From Methylomarinum sp050304855 (GTDB taxonomy: Bacteria; Pseudomonadota; Gammaproteobacteria; Methylococcales; Methylomonadaceae): a stretch of 5,884 nucleotides of DNA. The notes under the pieces were generated by a model, which saw only the letters and a list, made by a program, of their open reading frames with translations, had not been told where the DNA came from and did not search any database. Shown here in pieces: positions 1 through 5,884 of this stretch (position 1 is the stretch's first letter; every line of letters starts with the position of its first letter). Both the position numbers and the translations under genes were made by a program. The DNA is taken from assembly GCA_050304855.1 (NCBI GenBank), contig JBNLEI010000109.1, positions 1 through 5,884 on the forward strand, in the 5' to 3' direction.

Positions 1-1562
1 TTGCCGTTTTCATCTTTAAGCCGCAGCAATACTTCGTAGTGCTCTTCTTCGCCGTCCCCCGTCAACGAAAGAATTTTTTGCCGGTAAAGGATAAAACGCT
101 GATCTTCCAGAGCCTGGTTGATCCGGCTGACCCATTGCATCTGAGTTTCATGAATCATTAAGTCCTGATCGGAGCTATGGAAGACATGAACCCTGTTTCC
201 GCCTTTTTCCTTGGCCATGCCGCAAGCCATATCGGCGGCGCTCAATATCTGCGAAATATTTTCGATCTCCGGTGAAATCCATACGACGCCGATACTGAGC
301 GTGACGCCATAAATTTTGTTCTCATACACAAAACGAAACTGGCTGATTGCCTGGCGAATGGATTCGGCCTTTTTGTGGGCGGCATCGAGCGAATAATCCT
401 CCAGCAATACGACAAACTCATCGGCTCCCAGCCGGGCCATAATGGCTTTTTCGCCCAGATGTTTTTTGATTAATCCGCTGAATTGAACCAATAATTTATC
501 GCCCGCCTCTTGACCGGATACATCGTTAATAATTTTAAACTGGTCGATATCGAGGAACAGCAACGAGGACTCTTGAGCCGAGGTTTTTGCACGATCGATG
601 ATCGGCCCGATTTTTTCGTAAAGGCCGTCTCGATTGAACAAGTCAGTTAACGCATCTCGCCGGGCGCGGATAAGCTTTGCCCCTTCGACCGCGAGAACTT
701 CGGATAACTTGCGATCGCTATTGCTGAAATCTCTGGCATCCACCGAATTAGCCAACAGCAGTATTCCGGCCAGATGGCCGTTTGCCTTGAGCAAAGGAGT
801 CGCAACGATTTTGAATGGCATTTTGAGATCGGCATCCGTCCAATCGGTATCCAGATCGCGATTGATCACCAGGGTTTCCCGATTGGCTTTCATCCAATGC
901 AATAAGGGTCCCCTTAGATTGTTGAGTATCAACTCCAGATCGATTTTTTCCTTATTGATCCCAAAATGATGAATGATGGTGTCATGGTCAACCACAAACA
1001 ATGCGATTAAACATACGTTCAAATAGTCGGTACAGTTATATATTAATTGACTTAATGCATCGTATTCGTTGGAATCCCTAAAATAAGCCTGCGCATCATC
1101 TATTCCGTATAAAAGATTCAATTCTTCGTAACGTACCGCCAACTCATCGGCCATACCTTGCAGCGTCTGGTTTAAAAGATAATCCTCTGCAATATGGTTG
1201 GAAATGCGATGCAGCACATCTACCAGACGATTCTGTTGGTTTTCGTCGAGTTGGAGTGCCGGAAAATCGAGCAACGCGCCTAACCAAAATTGCTGTTGAT
1301 CGGCGCCCAATTTAAGCCCGACAAGTATGATGAGGTTATTCTGTTGCAAGGTTATCAAATGCGAATCTGCGGAACTATCGTCCCAATCGACCGGGAAAGC
1401 GGGTAACTGTGTGAGCAACATTTTTATGTTATCCTGCCGCTCGTTCGCTTTAAACAAGGCCCCTGCCTGATCGAACATCAATATGGAGCATTCGCAACCC
1501 GATACCGCTTGCATCAACGGCTCAAATTTAGTCAGGTTAATGGATTCTCCCGACAGATTCAT
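1..1562 (-). CDS. GAF-GGDEF-EAL type cyclic-di-GMP signalling protein, partial (C-terminus beyond window)
   Basis: This frame is open from an ATG at 1562 to the window edge and gives 520 residues. Residues 1-145 are unrecognised. Residues about 150-300 look like a GAF sensory domain. A GGDEF domain (about 300-465) shows DALTDLFNR at 303-311, DIDQFKIIND at 338-347, the signature as GADEF at 379-383 and TLSIG at 421-425. From MQWVSRI (475-481) the sequence matches the usual start of an EAL phosphodiesterase domain, with EVLLRL at 510-515 in the EAL position; the rest lies outside the window. GGDEF domains make cyclic-di-GMP and EAL domains degrade it. Here the second signature Gly is Ala, and the tetrad where an RxxD I-site belongs is GEKA, so cyclase activity is uncertain and product inhibition is unlikely. 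No membrane segment is seen, so it is probably cytosolic. The start overlaps the receiver gene's stop as ATGA and follows a GGTGA ribosome site at 1569-1573. Confidence 0.9.
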   Translation of the reverse strand, partial: MNLSGESINLTKFEPLMQAVSGCECSILMFDQAGALFKANERQDNIKMLLTQLPAFPVDWDDSSADSHLITLQQNNLIILVGLKLGADQQQFWLGALLDFPALQLDENQQNRLVDVLHRISNHIAEDYLLNQTLQGMADELAVRYEELNLLYGIDDAQAYFRDSNEYDALSQLIYNCTDYLNVCLIALFVVDHDTIIHHFGINKEKIDLELILNNLRGPLLHWMKANRETLVINRDLDTDWTDADLKMPFKIVATPLLKANGHLAGILLLANSVDARDFSNSDRKLSEVLAVEGAKLIRARRDALTDLFNRDGLYEKIGPIIDRAKTSAQESSLLFLDIDQFKIINDVSGQEAGDKLLVQFSGLIKKHLGEKAIMARLGADEFVVLLEDYSLDAAHKKAESIRQAISQFRFVYENKIYGVTLSIGVVWISPEIENISQILSAADMACGMAKEKGGNRVHVFHSSDQDLMIHETQMQWVSRINQALEDQRFILYRQKILSLTGDGEEEHYEVLLRLKDENG

Positions 1563-1939
1563 GATTCGTCACCAAGACCGGCAAAGTAATCGTTAATCCG
1601 GTTGACTAAGTGCCTCATGCTAAGAGGCTTTTCCAGCATGACGATATTGGCTTGAGCATCTACCCAGGTCCGTATATCCCTATCGGTTCTTGAGGTCATG
1701 AGTAAAATCAAACCGGGCCCCCCCTTAGACTGCTCCGTCAGGGATTCGCAAAGAGATATACCGTTCATGGTCGGCATTTGAACATCGGTTACCAACACTT
1801 CGGGTTGTTCCTTGGCGATTAATTCAAGCGCAAGTTGACCGTTTAACGCGGTGAAAACTTCAAATCCGGAACGTTCCAGGAATTGTTTTACAACAAATAA
1901 AACGTGCGGTTCGTCGTCAACAAGCAGAATTTTTTTCAT
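1559..1939 (-). CDS. Single-domain response regulator (CheY-like receiver)
   Basis: This 126-residue protein is one complete receiver domain with no output domain. The acidic pocket is Asp8 and Asp9, the phosphoacceptor is Asp52 (in TDVQMP), the switch Thr is Thr82 and the conserved Lys is Lys104 followed by Pro105. All key residues are present, so it should be phosphorylatable. Its gene starts 16 nt after the stop of the histidine kinase, the likely phosphodonor, and its TGA overlaps the ATG of the GAF-GGDEF gene. With no DNA-binding or enzymatic domain of its own, it probably works by protein contact, perhaps with the co-translated GGDEF protein; that partner is inferred from gene order. 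The ribosome site is weak: only an AAGAAA-like stretch precedes the ATG, and coupling to the kinase gene may help translation. It resembles CheY and other stand-alone receivers, but no chemotaxis genes are nearby, so no symbol is given. Confidence 0.93.
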   Translation of the reverse strand: MKKILLVDDEPHVLFVVKQFLERSGFEVFTALNGQLALELIAKEQPEVLVTDVQMPTMNGISLCESLTEQSKGGPGLILLMTSRTDRDIRTWVDAQANIVMLEKPLSMRHLVNRINDYFAGLGDES

Positions 1940-1955
1940 ATTTCTTGTGGCTAAT

Positions 1956-3773
1956 TCAAATGACGCTATCTGTTTTGTTGAGCTGAACTATAAAAATACT
2001 TCCGCTACCCACGCTGCTTTCCACCTTGATTTTACCGTGATGCAACTCGATAATTTCCTGGGTTAAAGCCAAACCCAGTCCATGCCCGCTTTTTTCCCTG
2101 ACCATATTATCCGAGGAGCGATAAAATTTATCGAAAATATGTGCCTGATCCTCTTCCGAAATCCCGATTCCATTATCGCTGACTCGAATAATCACCTTGT
2201 CGTCCGAATCTTCGGCGGATAATCCAACCGTACCTCCCCGCTTGCTATATTTAACCGCATTCGTCAGCAAATTATTTAACGCTATTCTGAGTAAATCCTT
2301 ATCTACGTGGATATTCGGCAAATCCCTGGGAAGCTGAATATCAAAATGGATATCGTTTTCTCCGCCGCTACGTGCGACACTATTGAAGGTGTCTTTTAGA
2401 AAATCAATCAACTTAACCCGCTGAAGATCAAGAGCAATATTTCCGGCTTCGATTTTTGTAATATTCAACAAGTTGGATATTAGTAAATTCAAGCGTTCAA
2501 CCTGATCGTTAATGGTATTGATGGCATCAATCCCTTGTTTATCTGAAAAATCTTTTTGGTCCAATAAAGATTCCGCATAAAGGTGGATAATATTAAGCGG
2601 AGATTTTAGTTCATGCGATACATGACTGATAAACTCGTCGCGGGCCTGATTTGCCAGGACTTCTCGTGTCTTATCATGAAATAACACTAAAGTTCCGCAC
2701 GATTTGTCGGAATCTTTTGGCCCTACCAGCGGATAAGCGCTAACTTTTATCGTTTTAGAAGGGTTATTTTCAGGTATGTATTCAATGGATTCGGGACGTT
2801 GCAAAGGGCGGCTATTATTATAATATTTCGCCAATAGACCAATAATTTTGTCATTATTACACCAGTGATCGGGCTTTGCTCCTAATACTTTATCGAAAGA
2901 ACCGGCAATCAGAGTAATAAGTTTTGAATTGGCGAAAGTCCCTACCCCCGACTCGTCCATAACCAAAATGGCATCAGGCATGGTTTGCAGGGCCAACTCT
3001 AATCTACGGCGTTGATAGGAAAGCGCTAACGTTGCCGATTGCGCCTTGATATTCTGATCGTTCAGCTGCTCAAAGCGCTGATTGATCATGTTCATAAACA
3101 TTTTAAAACCGTGGAGAAAATCCTGGGAGTTATCGGATAAACCCGCCATGGCCTCCATTTGTTGGGTTTGCAAGGCTTCGTTTATTTTAACGCTCGCCTG
3201 ACGCAACGGTTTTAGTTCTCGTCTGAGAAGGAAATAGGTTAAGGGTACCAACAAAAATATCGGCAACGCTATTTGGGCAAAAAAAGGTAATTTATGTAAA
3301 TCTATTTCATATCCGGGTTCAAAATATCCAACCCGGATATAACCGGCTAATTCGTTTTTTGATAAAAGAGGAGCCCGAAACTCTATTACATTACCCAATT
3401 CCGTCGCCAATACTTCTTCCGTAGCCCATAGTATTTTATTATTATTTAAGGATAAATTCGGAATGGGTATTTTCTTTGAAGAAGTCACCGCCAGCGGATG
3501 ACTCTCTAGATTAACTACGGTGGCGTAGGCAAAATCAGGACTCACTTTACTATTATTCAACAATTCCAGTATGGCATTTCGCCCCTGTTCCGGAACCAAT
3601 TGTTCCATGGGTATATTGGACAACAACCGAACCAGATTTCTACCTTCGACTTTGAGTGTCTCTATTCGAAGCGTATTATTTTGTACAAGCATTTGGGCTA
3701 CAATAAGGATAATTACAACTAACGCTGCAATAATCATTACGATACCAAATCTTTCGCTCGCTATTGGTTTCAT
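1956..3773 (-). CDS. Membrane sensor histidine kinase with PAS domain
   Basis: This complete 605-residue kinase has a first membrane helix at about 9-30, an extracytoplasmic sensor region at about 31-160, and a second helix at about 163-183. Next come a charged helical linker (about 184-255, starting like a HAMP with RRELKPLR) and a PAS-like domain at about 256-370. The HisKA domain carries SHELKSPL with phosphoacceptor His387. The ATPase domain shows the N box around Asn505, DNGIG at 533-537, FDKFYR at 547-552 and GHGLGL at 563-568. All catalytic boxes look intact, so it should autophosphorylate and pass phosphate to a receiver, most simply the one encoded 16 nt downstream. The external domain is of unrecognised type and the signal is unknown; the PAS domain could add a second, cytosolic input. 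Sixty-eight nt separate it from the HDOD gene upstream. No good Shine-Dalgarno precedes the ATG. The architecture resembles PhoR/VicK-type kinases, but orthology is not claimed. Confidence 0.95.
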   Translation of the reverse strand: MKPIASERFGIVMIIAALVVIILIVAQMLVQNNTLRIETLKVEGRNLVRLLSNIPMEQLVPEQGRNAILELLNNSKVSPDFAYATVVNLESHPLAVTSSKKIPIPNLSLNNNKILWATEEVLATELGNVIEFRAPLLSKNELAGYIRVGYFEPGYEIDLHKLPFFAQIALPIFLLVPLTYFLLRRELKPLRQASVKINEALQTQQMEAMAGLSDNSQDFLHGFKMFMNMINQRFEQLNDQNIKAQSATLALSYQRRRLELALQTMPDAILVMDESGVGTFANSKLITLIAGSFDKVLGAKPDHWCNNDKIIGLLAKYYNNSRPLQRPESIEYIPENNPSKTIKVSAYPLVGPKDSDKSCGTLVLFHDKTREVLANQARDEFISHVSHELKSPLNIIHLYAESLLDQKDFSDKQGIDAINTINDQVERLNLLISNLLNITKIEAGNIALDLQRVKLIDFLKDTFNSVARSGGENDIHFDIQLPRDLPNIHVDKDLLRIALNNLLTNAVKYSKRGGTVGLSAEDSDDKVIIRVSDNGIGISEEDQAHIFDKFYRSSDNMVREKSGHGLGLALTQEIIELHHGKIKVESSVGSGSIFIVQLNKTDSVI

Positions 3774-3811
3774 TTTACACAGAGTTCTATTTTGAAAGAG
3801 CCAAATAAATT

Positions 3812-3835
3812 TTATCGGTTCATTTAATTACACAA
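3812..3835 (-). promoter_or_regulatory. Weak candidate internal promoter ahead of the histidine kinase gene
   Basis: The 68-nt AT-rich gap between the HDOD and kinase genes has, on the minus strand, TTGTGT (3830-3835) and TAAAAT (3809-3814) separated by 15 nt. That spacing is short for a sigma-70 promoter. Overlapping it is ACCGATAA (3812-3819), which matches 7 of 8 bases of the sigma-28 -10 consensus GCCGATAA, but no matching -35 element lies upstream. Either reading is weak. It leaves open whether the kinase, receiver and GGDEF genes can be transcribed separately from the HDOD gene. Confidence 0.2.
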
Positions 3836-3841
3836 TAGCGT

Positions 3842-4690
3842 TCATGAAGGTTTTGTAAATAGCATTCGTAAAACTTCCAACATATTCCTTTGCGCTTCTC
3901 GTTTAATGGGCTCTAAATCGTCTTCCGTCAAATTTGTAACCTGCCATGCAAGAGGATCGAATTGCGGAATACCGTATCCTTTTTTATTGCATTCCTCCTG
4001 TTGCACAAGAACGCTGGCGATATGAATAATTGCGGCATCCAATAAAAAATCATCGGCAGTTTTTAAATTCGTGTGGCATGCAATAGCTTCTATATAACCC
4101 TGGGGCATATGCCAATTTTTTAATAACTCGCCGCCGACATCGGCATAATCGAAACCTAACACCTGTCTTTCTAATTGAACAACGGGCCATTGATGCATTT
4201 TGGAATTGGCCAATATTTCCGTGGCCTCAGTCGGCAATTTTATATAGATAATTAAATGGCCGACATCGTGGAGCAATCCTGAAACGAATAATCTTTCACT
4301 GTCCAGAACATTGCATCTGACCGCCAGAAGGCGCGCGATAACCGCGCAAAAAACACTGTTTTTCCAGTAGTCTTTCATGTCTATCAATTGACTGGACACC
4401 CCTTTGAACGACCTGACTATGGAAGTGGCCAATACCAGATCGTGCAGATCGGCCAATCCCATAAAAGTGATTGCGCGGCTGATGGAAGTGATTTCCGTGG
4501 CAAACCCGAAAAAAGAGCTATTCGCTATTCTGAGTATTCGCGACGCAAAATTGGGATCCTGGCTGACAATATCCGCCAAATCGGCAATAGACGATTTCGG
4601 ATCATTGATCGTATCGCGAATGCGGATATAGATTTCCGGAAGAGTCACGAGACCTGTAACGTCCTTAGCTAATTCCCGCGGTGTCGTCAT
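3842..4690 (-). CDS. HDOD domain-containing signalling protein
   Basis: This complete 282-residue protein is mostly one HDOD domain, a helical relative of HD phosphohydrolases. The N-terminal part reads LPEIYIRIRDTIND followed by SQDPNFASRILRIANSSFFG (44-63), and SRAITFMGL at 71-79, all classic for the family. Residues 138-146 are GLLHDVGHL, so the His141-Asp142 pair is kept. A later segment (GFDYADVGGELLKNWHMPQG, 179-198) also fits. Full metal-dependent HD-GYP phosphodiesterases have more ligands and a GYP motif; none is seen, so this is more likely a regulatory or adaptor protein than an enzyme. It has no membrane segment and no extra GGDEF, EAL or receiver domain. It is the first gene of the minus-strand signalling cluster. 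HDOD proteins often accompany chemotaxis, two-component and cyclic-di-GMP systems, but their molecular roles are poorly defined. The ATG at 4690 has only GAAAG three nt upstream, a poorly spaced ribosome site. Confidence 0.93.
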   Translation of the reverse strand: MTTPRELAKDVTGLVTLPEIYIRIRDTINDPKSSIADLADIVSQDPNFASRILRIANSSFFGFATEITSISRAITFMGLADLHDLVLATSIVRSFKGVSSQLIDMKDYWKNSVFCAVIARLLAVRCNVLDSERLFVSGLLHDVGHLIIYIKLPTEATEILANSKMHQWPVVQLERQVLGFDYADVGGELLKNWHMPQGYIEAIACHTNLKTADDFLLDAAIIHIASVLVQQEECNKKGYGIPQFDPLAWQVTNLTEDDLEPIKREAQRNMLEVLRMLFTKPS

Positions 4691-5224
4691 ATGCTTTCAA
4701 TTCGTAATTTAAATGATTCAAGTATAGACCAGGTCACTTATTTAAAGAGACCGTCTCGGATCGAAGGCGACTAATTCTTACGATAAGGGAACTCCGAAAG
4801 CTTCCACTTACATCGAACGACCCAAAGTTTCGGCGTCCGTACGTATGCCGCAAGCCATGAAGAACAATTCGCAACGCCTCATTATCCCCTCGAGTGAGGT
4901 TCGCCATTGCCGAAAACGATTGTTAAATAGTTCTGGAGATACACTATCCTCATCCCGGTGTGGGCATAAATTGCAATAACTGCTCAATCACAATCAATTC
5001 TTAGTGAAGCAAAAAATCACACGAGAACTTACGATTCCGGCCGTTTCGTCATTATCGTCTTATAAGGCTACCGCCCATTAAGGATTTCGCGTTATCGTAT
5101 GGACTGAACAGATACAGCAGTTTTTAACCCGAAGGTTTTGTGGATGAATGATGAATACGTTATTTCAGGTTAGCGCAAAGTCACTCGATTATATGAAGGT
5201 TTGCAATGACGATGGGACGTGCGG
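4691..5224. other. Divergent intergenic region, 534 nt
   Basis: This stretch separates the minus-strand signalling operon from the plus-strand membrane protein gene and should carry the promoters of both. No tRNA, rRNA, riboswitch, insertion sequence or strong terminator was recognised. There is a weak hairpin CCTCA/TGAGG (4877-4881 with 4895-4899, 13-nt loop) and a short AACC-CGAA-GGTT dyad near 5127-5138 that is too small to be a convincing terminator. No confident plus-strand promoter was found. A 57-codon minus-strand frame (4734-4907) has no ribosome site and is treated as doubtful. Confidence 0.6.
4721..4757 (-). promoter_or_regulatory. Candidate promoter and short dyads upstream of the HDOD gene
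   Basis: On the minus strand TATACT (4721-4726) matches five of six bases of a sigma-70 -10 element and lies about 30 nt before the HDOD start. No good -35 hexamer is found 16-18 nt further up. Two small inverted repeats sit just upstream: GACC-A-GGTC (4727-4735) and GAGAC-C-GTCTC (4747-4757). They lie where an activator or repressor could bind, but they are short enough to occur by chance. Confidence 0.25.
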
Positions 5225-5884
5225 ATGATGGAGTTTTACCATTTGGTTCCTCCTCTGTTGACGCAGTTCCTGATGACTGCCGCGTTTGCTTTTGTCGTGG
5301 GGCTCGAGTTTCGCCGTTATAAACAAATTAATCATTATATTCACGATTTCGGCAGTACCCGCACCTTCGTTCTGATCGGCATACTCGGTTTTGTTTTATT
5401 TGTCCTTGATAGCACGAGACTATTGTATTTAGGCGGTTTCGTAGCGTTGGCCAGTCTGTTGACTATGTATTACTGGCGTATTTCCGGCGAAGGTATATTT
5501 TCGCTGTTTAGTATCCTGGTCGCGTTTCTAATTTATTTACTCGGCCCGATCAGTTTGTCGCAGCCTCTGTGGTTCTTGGTACTGTTCGTCGTAGTCTTGG
5601 TATTGATTCTTGGCGAAAAGCTGTTGATCCATAAGATTTCCGATCGCCTGGACAACGAGGAAATATTGACTTTAGCCAAGTTTCTGATTCTTTCCGGCGT
5701 CATTTTGCCGCTGCTGCCGGATCGAGTCATTGCTCCGATGTTGCCGGTCAGTTATTACAGCGTTTGGCTGGCAGTCATCATCGTTTCCGGTTTTTCTTAT
5801 TTAAGCTACTTGATCAATGCATATTTTTACCGAAGCCGGAGCCTGTTGATTACCGGTATTCTGGGGGGCCTCTATTCCAGCACC
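5225..5884 (+). CDS. MgtC/SapB family membrane protein with DUF4010 domain, partial (C-terminus beyond window)
   Basis: The frame is open from ATG 5225 to the window end (220 residues) and is strongly hydrophobic, with about seven or eight predicted membrane helices (roughly 10-29, 47-61, 67-85, 92-109, 113-131, 150-167, 177-200 and onward). The N-terminal part resembles MgtC/SapB: VVGLEFRR at 24-31 fits the family's G-x-E-R type motif, and STRTFVLIGILG (44-55) fits the RTF-L-GxLG segment. The second part matches DUF4010: EEILTLAKFLILSGVILPLL at 145-164, then PDR, and GILGGLYSST at 211-220, where the family has a GGLxSST motif. The protein should sit in the inner membrane. MgtC itself is linked to magnesium stress and virulence, but the function of this DUF4010-containing group is unknown. 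An in-frame ATG follows at 5228 and a GTG precedes at 5219. GGGA at 5214-5217 is the likely, weak ribosome site. The gene is divergent from the signalling operon. Confidence 0.87.
   Translation, partial: MMEFYHLVPPLLTQFLMTAAFAFVVGLEFRRYKQINHYIHDFGSTRTFVLIGILGFVLFVLDSTRLLYLGGFVALASLLTMYYWRISGEGIFSLFSILVAFLIYLLGPISLSQPLWFLVLFVVVLVLILGEKLLIHKISDRLDNEEILTLAKFLILSGVILPLLPDRVIAPMLPVSYYSVWLAVIIVSGFSYLSYLINAYFYRSRSLLITGILGGLYSST

Noticed and set aside
634..969. Plus-strand open frame of 111 codons
   Set aside because: It lies opposite the GAF-GGDEF coding sequence, whose minus-strand frame has clear family motifs. The plus-strand translation resembles no family.
1851..2066. Plus-strand open frame of 71 codons across the receiver/kinase junction
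   Set aside because: It is antisense to two well-supported genes and has no recognisable motif.
3571..3795. Plus-strand open frame of 74 codons
   Set aside because: It is antisense to the kinase N-terminus; its hydrophobic look mirrors the membrane helix encoded opposite.
4388..4672. Two overlapping plus-strand frames (94 and 75 codons)
   Set aside because: Both are antisense to the HDOD gene and show no family resemblance.
4877..4899. CCTCA/TGAGG inverted repeat as a structured RNA or operator
   Set aside because: Five-base arms with a 13-nt loop are expected by chance, and there is no supporting context.
5127..5138. AACC-CGAA-GGTT hairpin as a terminator
   Set aside because: The stem is only 4 bp with low stability and only a short T run follows. 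No gene ends upstream of it on the plus strand in this window.
5533..5730. Minus-strand open frame of 65 codons
   Set aside because: It is opposite the MgtC/DUF4010 gene, whose plus-strand frame is continuous and recognisable.

Overview
The window looks like chromosomal DNA of a gammaproteobacterium. The support is indirect: moderate GC content, and Gram-negative signalling families with gammaproteobacterial-style domain arrangements. An aquatic or methanotroph-like lineage is possible, but this is an impression from protein style and no diagnostic gene is present.

Positions 1-4690 hold four genes, all on the minus strand and closely packed, so they are read from right to left. Their order of transcription is an HDOD-domain protein (3842-4690), a membrane-bound sensor histidine kinase with a PAS domain (1956-3773), a stand-alone receiver-domain response regulator (1559-1939), and a GAF-GGDEF protein that enters an EAL domain before the window ends (1-1562, C-terminus missing). 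The gaps are 68 nt, 16 nt and a 4-nt ATGA overlap. This is most simply one signal-transduction operon. A membrane kinase senses something at the cell surface, a small receiver passes on the phosphoryl signal, and a cyclic-di-GMP enzyme or effector is made in translational coupling with that receiver. The HDOD protein at the head is probably a regulatory adaptor. The wiring is inferred from gene order.

Positions 4691-5224 are a 534-nt divergent intergenic region. It has a possible promoter and two short dyads in front of the HDOD gene. No RNA gene, clear terminator or convincing protein gene was recognised, although one 57-codon minus-strand reading frame is noted as a finding.

Positions 5225-5884 hold the 5' part of a plus-strand gene for a polytopic membrane protein of the MgtC/SapB-DUF4010 type. 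It is cut by the window end and is not obviously linked to the signalling operon.

No mobile element, CRISPR array, tRNA or rRNA was seen. The signalling operon is the most notable content. Its unusual points are a GADEF-type active-site motif without an I-site, and a receiver lacking an output domain that overlaps the cyclic-di-GMP gene.
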